Assembly (NCBI GenBank): GCA_020631675.1
Contig: JAHDGT010000004.1
Coordinates: forward strand, 1 to 29,036
Direction of reading: 5' to 3'
DNA: 29,036 nucleotides
Origin: Bacteroidota bacterium
GTDB taxonomy: Bacteria > Bacteroidota > Bacteroidia > Chitinophagales > UBA2359
This document shows positions 1 to 8,651 of the stretch, in pieces. The notes under the pieces are model-generated. The model was given only the letters and a program-made list of their open reading frames with translations, did no database searches and was not told the origin of the DNA. Every line of letters starts with the position of its first letter. Within the stretch, counting starts at the first letter, position 1. The position numbers were made by a program, and so were the translations under genes.

Positions 1-62
1 ACCGATACCCAACAAAAATACAAATTTGACTTCTCAATTCGGGTTTCTGTTTAAAAAGTAAA

Positions 63-110
63 AAGCCACAACATCTTCCCTAGTAAAACCAAGGAAGATG
101 CTTGTGGCTT
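63..110. terminator. Long hairpin downstream of the M23 gene
   Basis: Positions 63-79 pair with 93-110 (17 bp, one bulged base). On the minus strand the stem is followed by a T-rich run (TTTACTTTTT), so it could end transcription of the peptidase gene, whose stop lies about 115 bases before it. A second hairpin lies in between: a perfect 10-bp stem 160-169/174-183 with loop TCTG. No coding sequence is evident in positions 1-225. Confidence 0.5.
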
Positions 111-225
111 ATTCGTCGAGTAAAAAATGGAAGTCGAGGGAGGCAAGGAAGCTCTCTCTAGTAACGATTTCTGAATCGTTACTCTGTGGTGTGGTGCTCA
201 TTCTCGTGCAAGAACGAGTTCTTAT

Positions 226-1824
226 CTATCGCACTTTCAAGCGGCGACCCACGCGCAAAGTAGACCTACTGGAAATACCATTAAGCTTACAAATGCGACT
301 GATGGATGTACCGTATCTGCGTGCGATACCACTCAAGGTGTCGCCAGAGCGCACCTTGTGATAAATTGATCCCCCACTACCACCGTGCGCACTTTCGTAC
401 GGGTTGGTAGAAGAAAAATAACTTTTGTTGACTACGAATGTATGATTCTTAAGACGGTAAGAACCTAAGTCGATCATTTCAGCAGGGTCGATCGGATGAC
501 CTTTGTATCTAACTTCAAAGTGCAGGTGAGAACCTGTAGAACGCCCTGTGCTTCCACCTAAACCAATGGTTGATCCTGCGTCTACATCATCACCCTCTTT
601 CACTTTAAGTTTTGAAAGGTGAGCATAGTAGGTTTCTAAACCATTGTAATGACGTATCACTACTAAGTTTCCGTAGCCGGAAGAATACTGGGCAATACGC
701 ACTTTACCTTTGAAAGCTGCCTTTACCACATCACCTTTATCTAAATCGATATCTATACCATTGTGATGACGTCCCCAACGCGGACCGAACTTAGAAGTAA
801 GCCTTCCGTGAATCGGCATTTGAAAATCTTCATCGAAACCATGTGTTAATAAGAACTCAACGGTTTCGGGCATAGTTGCCAAATTGTATTTATAGGGGTG
901 CACCTTTGACTGATCCCAAGAATAATCATAATGTGCATGACAAGGGATTTCTTCTTCATAAAGGTCGGTTAAGACCACTTTCGCACTTTTACTATTGGGA
1001 TCGTATTTATAATAATTCGTTGCGTTCACTTTTGATGAAGAGCGGAACTCACGCATACTTTCACTTGCACTATAAGTGATCGGTGTGCTCATACTTGGTA
1101 ACTGACTGGTATTATAGTCCGGCTCAGGATAATCATGTACGTGATCGTGCCCGTGGTGGTGATGTCCATGATCATGGTCGTGTGCATGATGATCGTGGTC
1201 GTGATCGTGTGCAGTTGTACTTACTTTACCAGTTACAGTATTACTAACTGATCCAGGGACAACATAAAGCGCACCATTGTGCTCTACTTTAACTAAATTG
1301 TCATCATTACTATGCGAATTGGCTTGGTAAAGACTGGCGAGTTGACCGTTCAGATAAAGAACGCCATCGATCACTTTGATTTCCGCACCCTTTGTTTTCG
1401 CACTGTTTGGTGAAGGGGTGGTCACCCCTCCAATACCTAAACGCTCTTCTTCATAGGTAGGCATGGGTTGTCCGTTCACGTACAAAACACCATCTACGAT
1501 TTTAGTATCCTCTTCTTTCTTAGGAGATGAGGCAACAAGAGGTTTTTGGGTTTCTTTGGGTTCAGCTTGCTGAGCACTTTCGCTAGATGCTTCTTTGACA
1601 GGAGCATTTTCCGGAGGAAGCTCTCCAGCGATGATCCGCTCCATGGCTTGTATGCATTCGATGCTGTTGGCTTTGTTATTGACCAACATATTCGAAGGTG
1701 GGTCTGAAGGACCTGCTAAAAGTTCTGGAGAACTTAAGCCATTAGAAAGTAAGAAGAAGCAAATGAATAAGGGGAGAAAGTATATGTGGAGATAAAGCTT
1801 CGAGCTTTGATCATTGGGTTCCAT
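226..1824 (-). CDS. M23-family peptidoglycan endopeptidase with His-rich linker and C-terminal LysM
   Basis: Probable envelope-located zinc endopeptidase that cuts peptidoglycan cross-links. The 532-residue product starts with a hydrophobic export segment (about 11-33). A long low-complexity region follows, with three copies of a short motif, DGVLYVNGQ near 111, DGVLYLNGQ near 153 and a degenerate HNGALYVVPG near 182. Residues 206-232 hold 15 histidines and 7 aspartates. The M23 domain (about 336-448) keeps the zinc ligands: H354 and D358 in HNGID, H402 in YYAHLSK, and H433/H435 in GSHLHFE. A LysM domain (488-531, VRSGDTLSGIARRYG) would bind glycan strands. This domain order is typical of LytM/NlpD-like hydrolases. 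The His-rich segment is unusual and may hold zinc, which is inference. The gene stands alone, with no promoter box seen and about 790 bp to the next gene. Family certain, substrate inferred. Confidence 0.93.
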   Translation of the reverse strand: MEPNDQSSKLYLHIYFLPLFICFFLLSNGLSSPELLAGPSDPPSNMLVNNKANSIECIQAMERIIAGELPPENAPVKEASSESAQQAEPKETQKPLVASSPKKEEDTKIVDGVLYVNGQPMPTYEEERLGIGGVTTPSPNSAKTKGAEIKVIDGVLYLNGQLASLYQANSHSNDDNLVKVEHNGALYVVPGSVSNTVTGKVSTTAHDHDHDHHAHDHDHGHHHHGHDHVHDYPEPDYNTSQLPSMSTPITYSASESMREFRSSSKVNATNYYKYDPNSKSAKVVLTDLYEEEIPCHAHYDYSWDQSKVHPYKYNLATMPETVEFLLTHGFDEDFQMPIHGRLTSKFGPRWGRHHNGIDIDLDKGDVVKAAFKGKVRIAQYSSGYGNLVVIRHYNGLETYYAHLSKLKVKEGDDVDAGSTIGLGGSTGRSTGSHLHFEVRYKGHPIDPAEMIDLGSYRLKNHTFVVNKSYFSSTNPYESAHGGSGGSIYHKVRSGDTLSGIARRYGTSISRICKLNGISSRSTLRVGRRLKVR

Positions 1825-2305
1825 AGTGTTGTTACTGGTAATGTGTTGAGCTAAGTTCAGTATCCGTACGATCTATGTTTTGTAGATAGTAAGAATGGAT
1901 TTCAGCTTTACTGAAATCACATCTGAACAAACGCTTGAATGGATATCCTCACCATTTCAGAATTGCCGTACGTAGAGCATTGGGATGAATATGCGAACTA
2001 CTGGACAACAAAGAAATTGCTTATGGTTATCTTTCGATTAATCTAAGCAGGTGGGAGGGTGAAATCTTGAATAGTAAAATTCAAAGAAAGATAAGTTCCA
2101 GCCTAAGGGCGGCAAAGATTGGACAAATATACTTATTGATTGTCAGTTAGGCGTCATCTGTTTGCTTTATATTTATAGCTGTAAGATGTATGACTGCTTG
2201 TTTTTTTTGTTAAGTGTTGGTCATCAACTGATTAGTTATTGATGTTTGTTGTTGATGGTAGTACTTGCTTGCCTATTTTAGTGCTTTTTAACATTTTTGG
2301 CTTCT
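1825..2305. other. Intergenic region, no gene seen
   Basis: This is the left part of a 787-bp gap between two divergent genes. I see no ORF of convincing composition, no tRNA fold and no clear TAnnTTTG box for the upstream minus-strand gene. The right part of the gap is taken up by repeat element copy A. Confidence 0.5.
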
Positions 2306-2560
2306 GCGAGGGATAGGAGCGGTAATGAGCCGCCTGAATGCGCCCTTTTTGGCGGGCTAAAAAGGCGGCCCAGAGGTAGCCATTTTTAGCCCTGCCAAAA
2401 AGCAGCAGGCAGGGGGTGAATTTTAGTGGATAGCCCGACCCCGCAGTGAAAAGCTGGCGCTTTCAAAGATCTCAGTAGTTTACTGTAGAGCAAATTCATG
2501 AATTTGCTCTACGATATTTCCCAGCGAAGCCGCGCCAGCTTTTTATTGCGGGGACGCAGC
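2306..2560 (+). repeat. Structured intergenic repeat, copy A
   Basis: First of five related copies in the window, forward orientation. Head GCGAGGGATAGGAGCGG is at 2306-2322. The central hairpin is GGGCTAAAAA (2354-2363) paired with TTTTTAGCCC (2383-2392) around the conserved loop GGCGGCCCAGAGGTAGCCA. A CTGCC/GGCAG hairpin follows, then the tail GGATAGCCCG. The 3' arm is long: CCCCGCA (2439-2445) pairs with TGCGGGG (2547-2553), then after a 3x3 internal loop 2449-2460 pairs with 2532-2543. Its apex holds a perfect 28-bp palindrome at 2485-2512. It lies upstream of the ABC-F gene, between divergent genes. Function unknown. Confidence 0.85.
2485..2512. repeat. Perfect 28-bp palindrome nested in repeat A
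   Basis: The left half GTAGAGCAAATTCA is followed directly by its exact reverse complement, with no spacer. It sits at the tip of the 3' arm of copy A, inside the 12-bp stem 2449-2460/2532-2543. The other copies lack it, so it looks like a separate small palindromic unit inserted there. Confidence 0.8.
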
Positions 2561-2596
2561 ATATACATATATCAGGTAGGTGTGCTCAGTAATCCT

Positions 2597-2604
2597 TAAT
2601 TTTG
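2597..2604 (+). promoter_or_regulatory. Candidate -7 box (TAATTTTG) for the ABC-F gene
   Basis: Exact match to the Bacteroidota -7 consensus TAnnTTTG, ending 7 bases before the ATG at 2612. If used, the transcript would be leaderless or nearly so. No TTG is found at the usual 17-23 bp upstream, so this is only a candidate. Confidence 0.4.
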
Positions 2605-2611
2605 CTGTACT

Positions 2612-4588
2612 ATGATCGTAATGAGTAACATAATGGTGCAGTATGGCGAACGCAAGCTGTTCCGAGAATTGAATTTGACGATTACCGATAAGGATCGTGT
2701 GGGCTTAGTGGGTAAGAATGGTGCGGGTAAATCTACCTTATTGAAAATCATCATTGGCGAGATGAACCCTCATGAAGGGAATGTGGTGATGGAGAATAGT
2801 ACGACTTTAGGGTACTTGCCACAGACTTTACATTTGAACCCAACGAAAAGTGTTTTCGAAGAGGCTTTGGAGGCTTTTAGTGAAATCAATAGGTTGGAGG
2901 CCGATATAGAAGAGATCAATGAGGAGTTGGGGGTACGTACGGATTATGAGTCAGAAGCTTATCAAAAAATACTGAGTAAACTATCTGATAAGACGGACAG
3001 GCTGGTGCGTTTAGGAGGAATGAATATTCGCGAAGAAATAGAGCGAGTATTGCGTGGTCTTGGTTTCGCGCATAGTGATCTGGATATGCCCTTGAGTACT
3101 TTCAGTGGGGGGTGGCAGATGCGTGTTGAGTTGGCGAAAATTCTTTTGAGAAAACCTGACTATATACTACTGGATGAGCCTACGAATCACTTAGATATTG
3201 AGTCGATCATTTGGTTAGAGCGTTTTTTAACGAAGTATCCGGGAGGTGTTTTGATCATCTCTCACGATAAGGCTTTCTTAGATACGGTTGGTAATAGAAC
3301 GGTTGAACTGGTGAATGGAAAAGCTTACGACCATAAAGTGAGCTATTCGGACTTTATAGCACTTAGACAAGAGCGGGTTGAGAAGCAGATCGCTGAAGCT
3401 AAGCGACAAGAGAAGTTCGTTGAACATACGGAGACATTGATCAATAAATTCCGAGCGAAGAAGAATAAAGCTAAGTTCGCACAGACTTTGATCAAGAAGC
3501 TGGATCGTATAGAAAAGGTAGAGGTGGATGATCAAGAGACGGGAAAGATCAGATTCCGTTTTCCGCCTGCGCCGAGGTCGGGTAAAGTAGTGGTGAACAT
3601 TGATAGTTTGGTGAAGCGATACGATCAGAACTTAGTACTGAATAAAATCGATTTCGAGCTGGAGCGTGGTGAGAAAATTGCCTTTATTGGCAGGAATGGG
3701 GAAGGGAAAACGACTTTAACCCGAATTATTACGGGTGATATCAATGACCACACTGGATTATGTGAATTAGGGCATAATGTGATCATTGGTTACTACGAGC
3801 AGCATCAAGCAGAGCAGTTGGACGAGTCGAGAACCGTTTTCCAAACCATTGATGATGTGGCGGTAGGAGATATGCGTTTGAAGGTGCGTGCCCTTTTGGG
3901 AGCTTTCTTGTTCAGTGGGGAAGATGTGGATAAAAAGGTATCTGTTTTATCTGGTGGGGAACGTTCTCGTTTAGCACTGGCCAAGATGCTTCTCAACCCT
4001 GTGAATCTACTCATACTGGATGAGCCGACGAACCATTTGGATATGCAGAGCAAGTCTGTTTTAAAACAGGCCTTATTGAATTTTACAGGAACCCTCTTGG
4101 TCGTTAGTCACGATCGTGAGTTCTTAAAAGGACTGACGGATAAGGTATATGAGTTCAGAGACAAGGGAGTACATCAGCATGTGGGGGATATCTACTCTTT
4201 CTTGAAAGATCGCGAAATGAAGAGCCTGGATGATCTGGGCATGAATTCTCGAGAAGAGCTGAAAGGAGATAAGGTGAAACGGGAAGAGGATAAGAAAACC
4301 CGTATACAAAAGCGAGAGGCTTTGAAGCAGTTGGAAAAGGACTTGCGCAAAGTGAATAACAAGCACAAAAAATGCGAGCAAGAAATTTCAAAAGCAGAAG
4401 ATAAAATCGCTGAGTATGAGAAGCTGATGGCTGATCCTGAGTTTTATGGCTCTAACCCGGATGCGAATAAGATATTGATGGATCATGCCGCTTTGAATAA
4501 GAGGCTGACCACATTGATGGAAGAATGGGAGGAGAGTGCGATGGAGATAGAAGAATTACAGGAAAAAAGAACGGAACTAAGCAGCTAA
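2612..4588 (+). CDS. ABC-F family ATPase (Uup/YheS-like), ribosome-associated
   Basis: A soluble protein with two ATP-binding cassettes and no membrane segments, 658 residues, close to E. coli Uup and YheS. Cassette 1 has Walker A GKNGAGKST (34-42), signature FSGGWQMR (164-171) and Walker B ILLDEPTNHLD (185-195). A charged linker of the P-site tRNA-interaction type follows (about 245-300). Cassette 2 has GRNGEGKTT (360-368), LSGGERSR (446-453) and ILDEPTNHLD (468-477). A C-terminal coiled coil spans about 555-658. ABC-F proteins act on the ribosome in translation rescue, or protect it from antibiotics; which applies here cannot be told. The first ATG gives the N-terminus usual for the family. 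ruvA starts 6 bases after the stop, so the two are probably co-transcribed. Confidence 0.93.
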   Translation: MIVMSNIMVQYGERKLFRELNLTITDKDRVGLVGKNGAGKSTLLKIIIGEMNPHEGNVVMENSTTLGYLPQTLHLNPTKSVFEEALEAFSEINRLEADIEEINEELGVRTDYESEAYQKILSKLSDKTDRLVRLGGMNIREEIERVLRGLGFAHSDLDMPLSTFSGGWQMRVELAKILLRKPDYILLDEPTNHLDIESIIWLERFLTKYPGGVLIISHDKAFLDTVGNRTVELVNGKAYDHKVSYSDFIALRQERVEKQIAEAKRQEKFVEHTETLINKFRAKKNKAKFAQTLIKKLDRIEKVEVDDQETGKIRFRFPPAPRSGKVVVNIDSLVKRYDQNLVLNKIDFELERGEKIAFIGRNGEGKTTLTRIITGDINDHTGLCELGHNVIIGYYEQHQAEQLDESRTVFQTIDDVAVGDMRLKVRALLGAFLFSGEDVDKKVSVLSGGERSRLALAKMLLNPVNLLILDEPTNHLDMQSKSVLKQALLNFTGTLLVVSHDREFLKGLTDKVYEFRDKGVHQHVGDIYSFLKDREMKSLDDLGMNSREELKGDKVKREEDKKTRIQKREALKQLEKDLRKVNNKHKKCEQEISKAEDKIAEYEKLMADPEFYGSNPDANKILMDHAALNKRLTTLMEEWEESAMEIEELQEKRTELSS

Positions 4589-4594
4589 TACATT

Positions 4595-5197
4595 ATGATC
4601 GCTTACATCAAAGGAAAATTCGTAGATAAGAATCCAAGTAGGGTAGTTGTAGAAACCGCTGCGGGCTTAGCTTACTTCGTTAACATCAGCTTGAACACTT
4701 CATCGGCTATCAGAAATAAAGAAAGCGGGATATTGCTTACGCATCTGCACATCAAGGAAGATGCGCATACGCTTTATGGCTTTCACAATGATGCGGAGCG
4801 AGCACTATTCTTGCACTTGATCAGTGTATCGGGTATTGGTCCAAGTACGGCACAGATCATGTTGTCTTCATTATCCCCTCATGAATTGCAGCAAGCCATT
4901 TTAGAGAATAATGTGGCTTTATTAAAATCGGTGAAAGGAATTGGTGCGAAGACCGCACAGCGAATGATATTAGAGCTGCGCGATAAAATGATCAAGACGG
5001 ATCTACCAACGGGTGTAAGTTCAACTGCTGGAGCCACTACAGGAGCAGGCGCATTAAGAGGTGAGGCGATCGAAGGTTTAATGGCCTTGGGCATCAATAA
5101 AATTGTAGCTCAAAAAACCATTGATAAAGTATTGCGCTCTAAGGCTAAGGTGGAAACGGTTGAGGACTTGATTAAAGAGGTACTGAACAATATGTGA
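4595..5197 (+). CDS. ruvA: Holliday junction DNA helicase subunit RuvA
   Basis: RuvA binds four-way DNA junctions as a tetramer and loads the RuvB motor for branch migration. The 200-residue length is typical. The N-terminal OB-fold begins MIAYIKGKFVDKNPSRVVVE. Two helix-hairpin-helix motifs follow (SVSGIGPSTAQ near 77 and SVKGIGAKTAQ near 112), then a flexible Gly/Ala/Thr linker (about 137-154), then the C-terminal RuvB-contact domain (155-198). ruvB and ruvC are not in the window. It follows the ABC-F gene by 6 bp and converges with the asparaginase-like gene, leaving only 8 bp between the two stop codons. Confidence 0.97.
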   Translation: MIAYIKGKFVDKNPSRVVVETAAGLAYFVNISLNTSSAIRNKESGILLTHLHIKEDAHTLYGFHNDAERALFLHLISVSGIGPSTAQIMLSSLSPHELQQAILENNVALLKSVKGIGAKTAQRMILELRDKMIKTDLPTGVSSTAGATTGAGALRGEAIEGLMALGINKIVAQKTIDKVLRSKAKVETVEDLIKEVLNNM

Positions 5198-5205
5198 TAC
5201 AAAAA

Positions 5206-5754
5206 TTAAGCATCCAATTCTTCAAAAAAACCTGTAGAATAGTTCTTCGCTACATTATCCCAATGAAAATACCGTCCGTGCATGGCGATGTAGACGCCGT
5301 GGGTCAAGGTTTGTACAAAAGCCAATGCGCTACCTAAGTTGAAAAAGCCATCCGAGCTACCGAATTTGTAGGGGATGAGTGCGCCTGTGAGCACGATGGT
5401 TTTGGGTAAGTCAGCCGCCGCAAGTACAGCTGCGGTTTGTACCATTGTATCTGTTCCGTGTGTGATCAATATGCGATCTTCGCCACAGCGTGCGCAATTT
5501 GTTTTGATCAGCTCACGATCGCTATCTGTCATTTGCAGGCTGTCGATCATCATAAGTGTGCGGATCTGGCACTTCACCGTAGAGCGTCCCAGCTCGAATA
5601 TCTCAGGTAGGTGGGTGTCTTTAAAATAAAGCTCCCCCTTGATCATATCGTACTCTTTATCGAAGGTTCCTCCTGTTACGAAAATTCGAACGTTTGCTTG
5701 TTCCTTGCTTTTCGGTGCATTTTTATTGGTGCTTTCTACGGTATTCGCTGCCAT
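5206..5754 (-). CDS. Half-length asparaginase-like protein (N-terminal domain only)
   Basis: Matches the N-terminal catalytic domain of L-asparaginases, which hydrolyse asparagine to aspartate and ammonia. The 182 residues carry the key motifs: TGGTFDK (27-33, first catalytic Thr T30), HGTDTM (99-104, second Thr and Asp), K118 in LPKTIVLTGA, and SSDGFFNL after it. The product ends soon after, so the roughly 150-residue C-terminal domain of full enzymes is absent. The stop is clean and abuts the converging ruvA. Stand-alone asparaginase domains of this size exist as a family of unclear substrate, so this is probably not a broken gene. It lies 50 bp downstream of the DUF5916 gene on the same strand and may be co-transcribed. 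Confidence 0.85.
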   Translation of the reverse strand: MAANTVESTNKNAPKSKEQANVRIFVTGGTFDKEYDMIKGELYFKDTHLPEIFELGRSTVKCQIRTLMMIDSLQMTDSDRELIKTNCARCGEDRILITHGTDTMVQTAAVLAAADLPKTIVLTGALIPYKFGSSDGFFNLGSALAFVQTLTHGVYIAMHGRYFHWDNVAKNYSTGFFEELDA

Positions 5755-5804
5755 GGTCAGAGTACTTATTGAATGTCTGCGAATTTACGGCTTGTTCTCC
5801 AATA

Positions 5805-8378
5805 TTATCCCATTTGGTTCTTTCCTTTCCCTAATCCTTTCAACATTTGGTAATCGAGATACCATAATATGCGCAATGATAAACTGTTGGTCATTGGTGA
5901 TTGGAAAGTTCGACTTAAGTTGGTGATGTAGCCGTCTTCATTAATGTCATTATACCATTCTGAATCATCGGCATCTGTTCTATAGATGTCGTTCTTCCAC
6001 ACCAAGCTTAGTTCACTACCAGGAGTGAATTGCCAACGGTAGGTGAGGTTCAGCGTAAAAGCATTGTAGCTGGTATTGTGGTTACCAGTGTAATCACTGA
6101 CCAGCATATTTCCATTGTCTGCTAAATTGTAGAATTCGCGATACACTACTTTACTCCAATAGTGTCTTATTCTTAGGTTGGCGGTCATGGTAGGGGTAAT
6201 GCCGCATTGTGTAGTGAAGGTATTGATCACCGTTCTACGCTTCCTGTTTCCGAAAATAGGGTCATCTTCTTCTTCCGGTTCGTAGTAGTCTGTTAATGTA
6301 GCAAAGCCTACTTCTTTTATGATATTGATGTAATTGGTTTGATGGATGAACATCAGGCGGTCATTCACTCGGATGCGCGGAGAAACGAATACACTATAGT
6401 TTGCCATATCCCAAACAAAGGAGCGGTTACCATTCACACCAAAATCAAGAGCGAAAGGCTTTCTATAATCACTACTGATATTAAATCCGGCATTGTGGTT
6501 GCGAGCTAGAGTGAAATAGGTCTCACCATCGAATAAACGTGGCTCGAAATAATCTTTCCCATTTGCTAAATTATGATTTGTATAGGCCCAAGCACTTAAG
6601 AAGTTCTTGAAGGTAATACCGCCAGACGCGAAAACATTATTATACTGGTAGATAACAGGACGGTATCGGGTTTCCACTTCAAAACCAAAATTGGTCCATA
6701 CACTATTCATGATTCCCTTGGGTTGGAAGATATTATAGTTACCACTCCAGCCATAATTAATGAAGTTGGTGAAGGTCTGGAAGCCCAGATCATTCTGATT
6801 GTAGTTGTCGCTCACTAAACTATTGAAGAAACGCCACCTGAAATTACCATTGATCTTACCGAAACGGATATTGTGTTTATGCCCTAATACGGTGGGCTCA
6901 TCGCTATGAAGCTGACTGATCGCGGCATTACCGCCAATGGCATAACTCTGCTTTTTATTGGCGATTTTAAATTCTACCCCAGTAACATTGGCGTCTCTAA
7001 AATGCCCTCGCCTCATCACATTGGTATTGATCAAGCTCACATAGCTACTGTTTTTTAAGGGCTGATCCAATACCCAGATATTATAGTTGGTGAGGGGTGC
7101 GGTTTGGTAAGACATGCTCTCCCCGTCTACTTCAAGGTTTGCTCTCATCTCTGCGGTCACGGCATTGAATACGCCGATACCCATTCCATTATCTGTACGG
7201 CCAGATACTTTACTGGCATTGTACAATTGCGTTTCTCCGGGGTTATTGATGATCGTATGTGTGCTGTCTAAGTCGTAGACCCCATAAAAATCATAAGGCT
7301 GCCCACCAATACGTCTGGAATAAAATAGATCTGCCCTCTGAAACAAATCTACCCCTTCTAAGAAAAAAGGTCTCAGTTCCGCGAACTGTATTTCAAATGG
7401 AGATAAATTAAGCAATTGGTCATCACTCTGCACCTGTCCGAAATCAGGTATAAGGGTCATGTCTAAAGTAAAGCTCTCATTGATACCGTACTTCAAGTCC
7501 ATACCGCCTCTGATAAAGTACTTTTCGTGATTGGCATCGGGATCCTCCCAATCATTGTAGTATTCCGCATAGGCGGAGACATAAGGGGTGATCGACAAGC
7601 GCAAGGGAGGGGCTATGTTTTCCAGTCCTTTAAGTGTACCGAACTGATTGACCGCTCCATCTAAACGTGGGTCGAAATCGTACCAAGTGGATTTCTCTCT
7701 TGTTCTACGGATAGAACGCTCTAAACCTATACCCCAGTTTTGTACATCTTTCTGTGGAAAGCGCAAAGCACTGTACGGAATCTTCAATTCGAGCACCCAA
7801 CCTTCTTCGCTGATTTCAACTTTGCTATACCATACCGCATTCCAAGAGCCATCTTCACCGTTCGGTGTGACCAAGGCATCTGATTGCACGCCGGCGGCGG
7901 TCACTAAAAAACAAAAGGCGTTTTGCTCGCTTTCATAAGGGTCCAAGCAGATCGCGAAATAATCCGCGTTGTCGCTGAAGAAACGGTCGCGCTCACCCAT
8001 TTGTCGCAATACCCGCTCACTGCCCTCTTCATGCATAAACGCACCCACATAAAGTGCTGTATTATCATAAGCCAGTTTCACTTCTGTTTTTTGATCGGCA
8101 GCTTGACCTATCTCAGGCTCAAAAGTGGTAAAGCCAGTAGCAATAGGGATGCTTTCCCAAGCTGCATCATCTAAGACGCCATCCAGTTTAGGAGGTGAAT
8201 CGATATGAACTGCTTCAATGGTTTTGGTACTTCTTTGTGCACCAAGTTCCTTTTGCTTTTGGCCAGCATCATCTTGAGCGAAAACGACGGCTGGAAGAGA
8301 TAATCCGGCGAAGAGTAGGAGAAGAATAATGGGAAAACAAAACAGTTTTTGCCTGAGATCTGAAGGAGGTACAAACAT
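5805..8378 (-). CDS. CBM9-like / DUF5916 outer-membrane beta-barrel protein
   Basis: Signal peptide at 1-35 (cleavage near VVFA/QDD). A carbohydrate-binding-module-9-like domain follows (about 55-235), recognised by PPKLDGVLDDAAW, the YVGAFMHE strand and ELKIPYSALRF. The rest (about 250-857) is a DUF5916 domain with the family hallmarks PDFGQVQSDD (311-320) and RPFFLEG (336-342), and many alternating aromatic strands as in an outer-membrane barrel. The 857-residue length is normal. Family members are common in Bacteroidota; their role is not settled, and sugar or peptide uptake is only inferred. No SusC/SusD pair is adjacent. The minus-strand asparaginase-like gene follows after 50 bp. Confidence 0.9.
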   Translation of the reverse strand: MFVPPSDLRQKLFCFPIILLLLFAGLSLPAVVFAQDDAGQKQKELGAQRSTKTIEAVHIDSPPKLDGVLDDAAWESIPIATGFTTFEPEIGQAADQKTEVKLAYDNTALYVGAFMHEEGSERVLRQMGERDRFFSDNADYFAICLDPYESEQNAFCFLVTAAGVQSDALVTPNGEDGSWNAVWYSKVEISEEGWVLELKIPYSALRFPQKDVQNWGIGLERSIRRTREKSTWYDFDPRLDGAVNQFGTLKGLENIAPPLRLSITPYVSAYAEYYNDWEDPDANHEKYFIRGGMDLKYGINESFTLDMTLIPDFGQVQSDDQLLNLSPFEIQFAELRPFFLEGVDLFQRADLFYSRRIGGQPYDFYGVYDLDSTHTIINNPGETQLYNASKVSGRTDNGMGIGVFNAVTAEMRANLEVDGESMSYQTAPLTNYNIWVLDQPLKNSSYVSLINTNVMRRGHFRDANVTGVEFKIANKKQSYAIGGNAAISQLHSDEPTVLGHKHNIRFGKINGNFRWRFFNSLVSDNYNQNDLGFQTFTNFINYGWSGNYNIFQPKGIMNSVWTNFGFEVETRYRPVIYQYNNVFASGGITFKNFLSAWAYTNHNLANGKDYFEPRLFDGETYFTLARNHNAGFNISSDYRKPFALDFGVNGNRSFVWDMANYSVFVSPRIRVNDRLMFIHQTNYINIIKEVGFATLTDYYEPEEEDDPIFGNRKRRTVINTFTTQCGITPTMTANLRIRHYWSKVVYREFYNLADNGNMLVSDYTGNHNTSYNAFTLNLTYRWQFTPGSELSLVWKNDIYRTDADDSEWYNDINEDGYITNLSRTFQSPMTNSLSLRILWYLDYQMLKGLGKGKNQMG

Positions 8379-8651
8379 GATGGGGACTTTTGCGGGAGCA
8401 AAAAATGGTGAGGAGCTGGTGCAAAATAATGCAAGATCTGCTCCACGTATAGCAAATTAACAGCCTTTAACCCTTATAAGTTTCCTTGTTAAAACAAGCA
8501 TTGTTGAAGGAAGAATAATAGCTATTCTTTTGTACGATTTTCATCAAAAATCGTTCGAAATCAAATATGTCATGTCTGTCTTTTTTACATACTGATGAAC
8601 TAAAGCAATAAGAATATAGAATGATTTAATCTGGCCATGCCTCACTAGTTT
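8379..8651. other. Intergenic region with three small hairpins
   Basis: This 273-bp gap separates two minus-strand genes. It holds inverted repeats CTTGTT/AACAAG (8485-8498), AAGAATA/TATTCTT (8511-8517/8523-8529) and ACGATTTT/AAAATCGT (8534-8541/8547-8554). None has a strong T tract on the minus strand, so they are weak terminator candidates for rmuC. No gene is seen. Confidence 0.4.
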
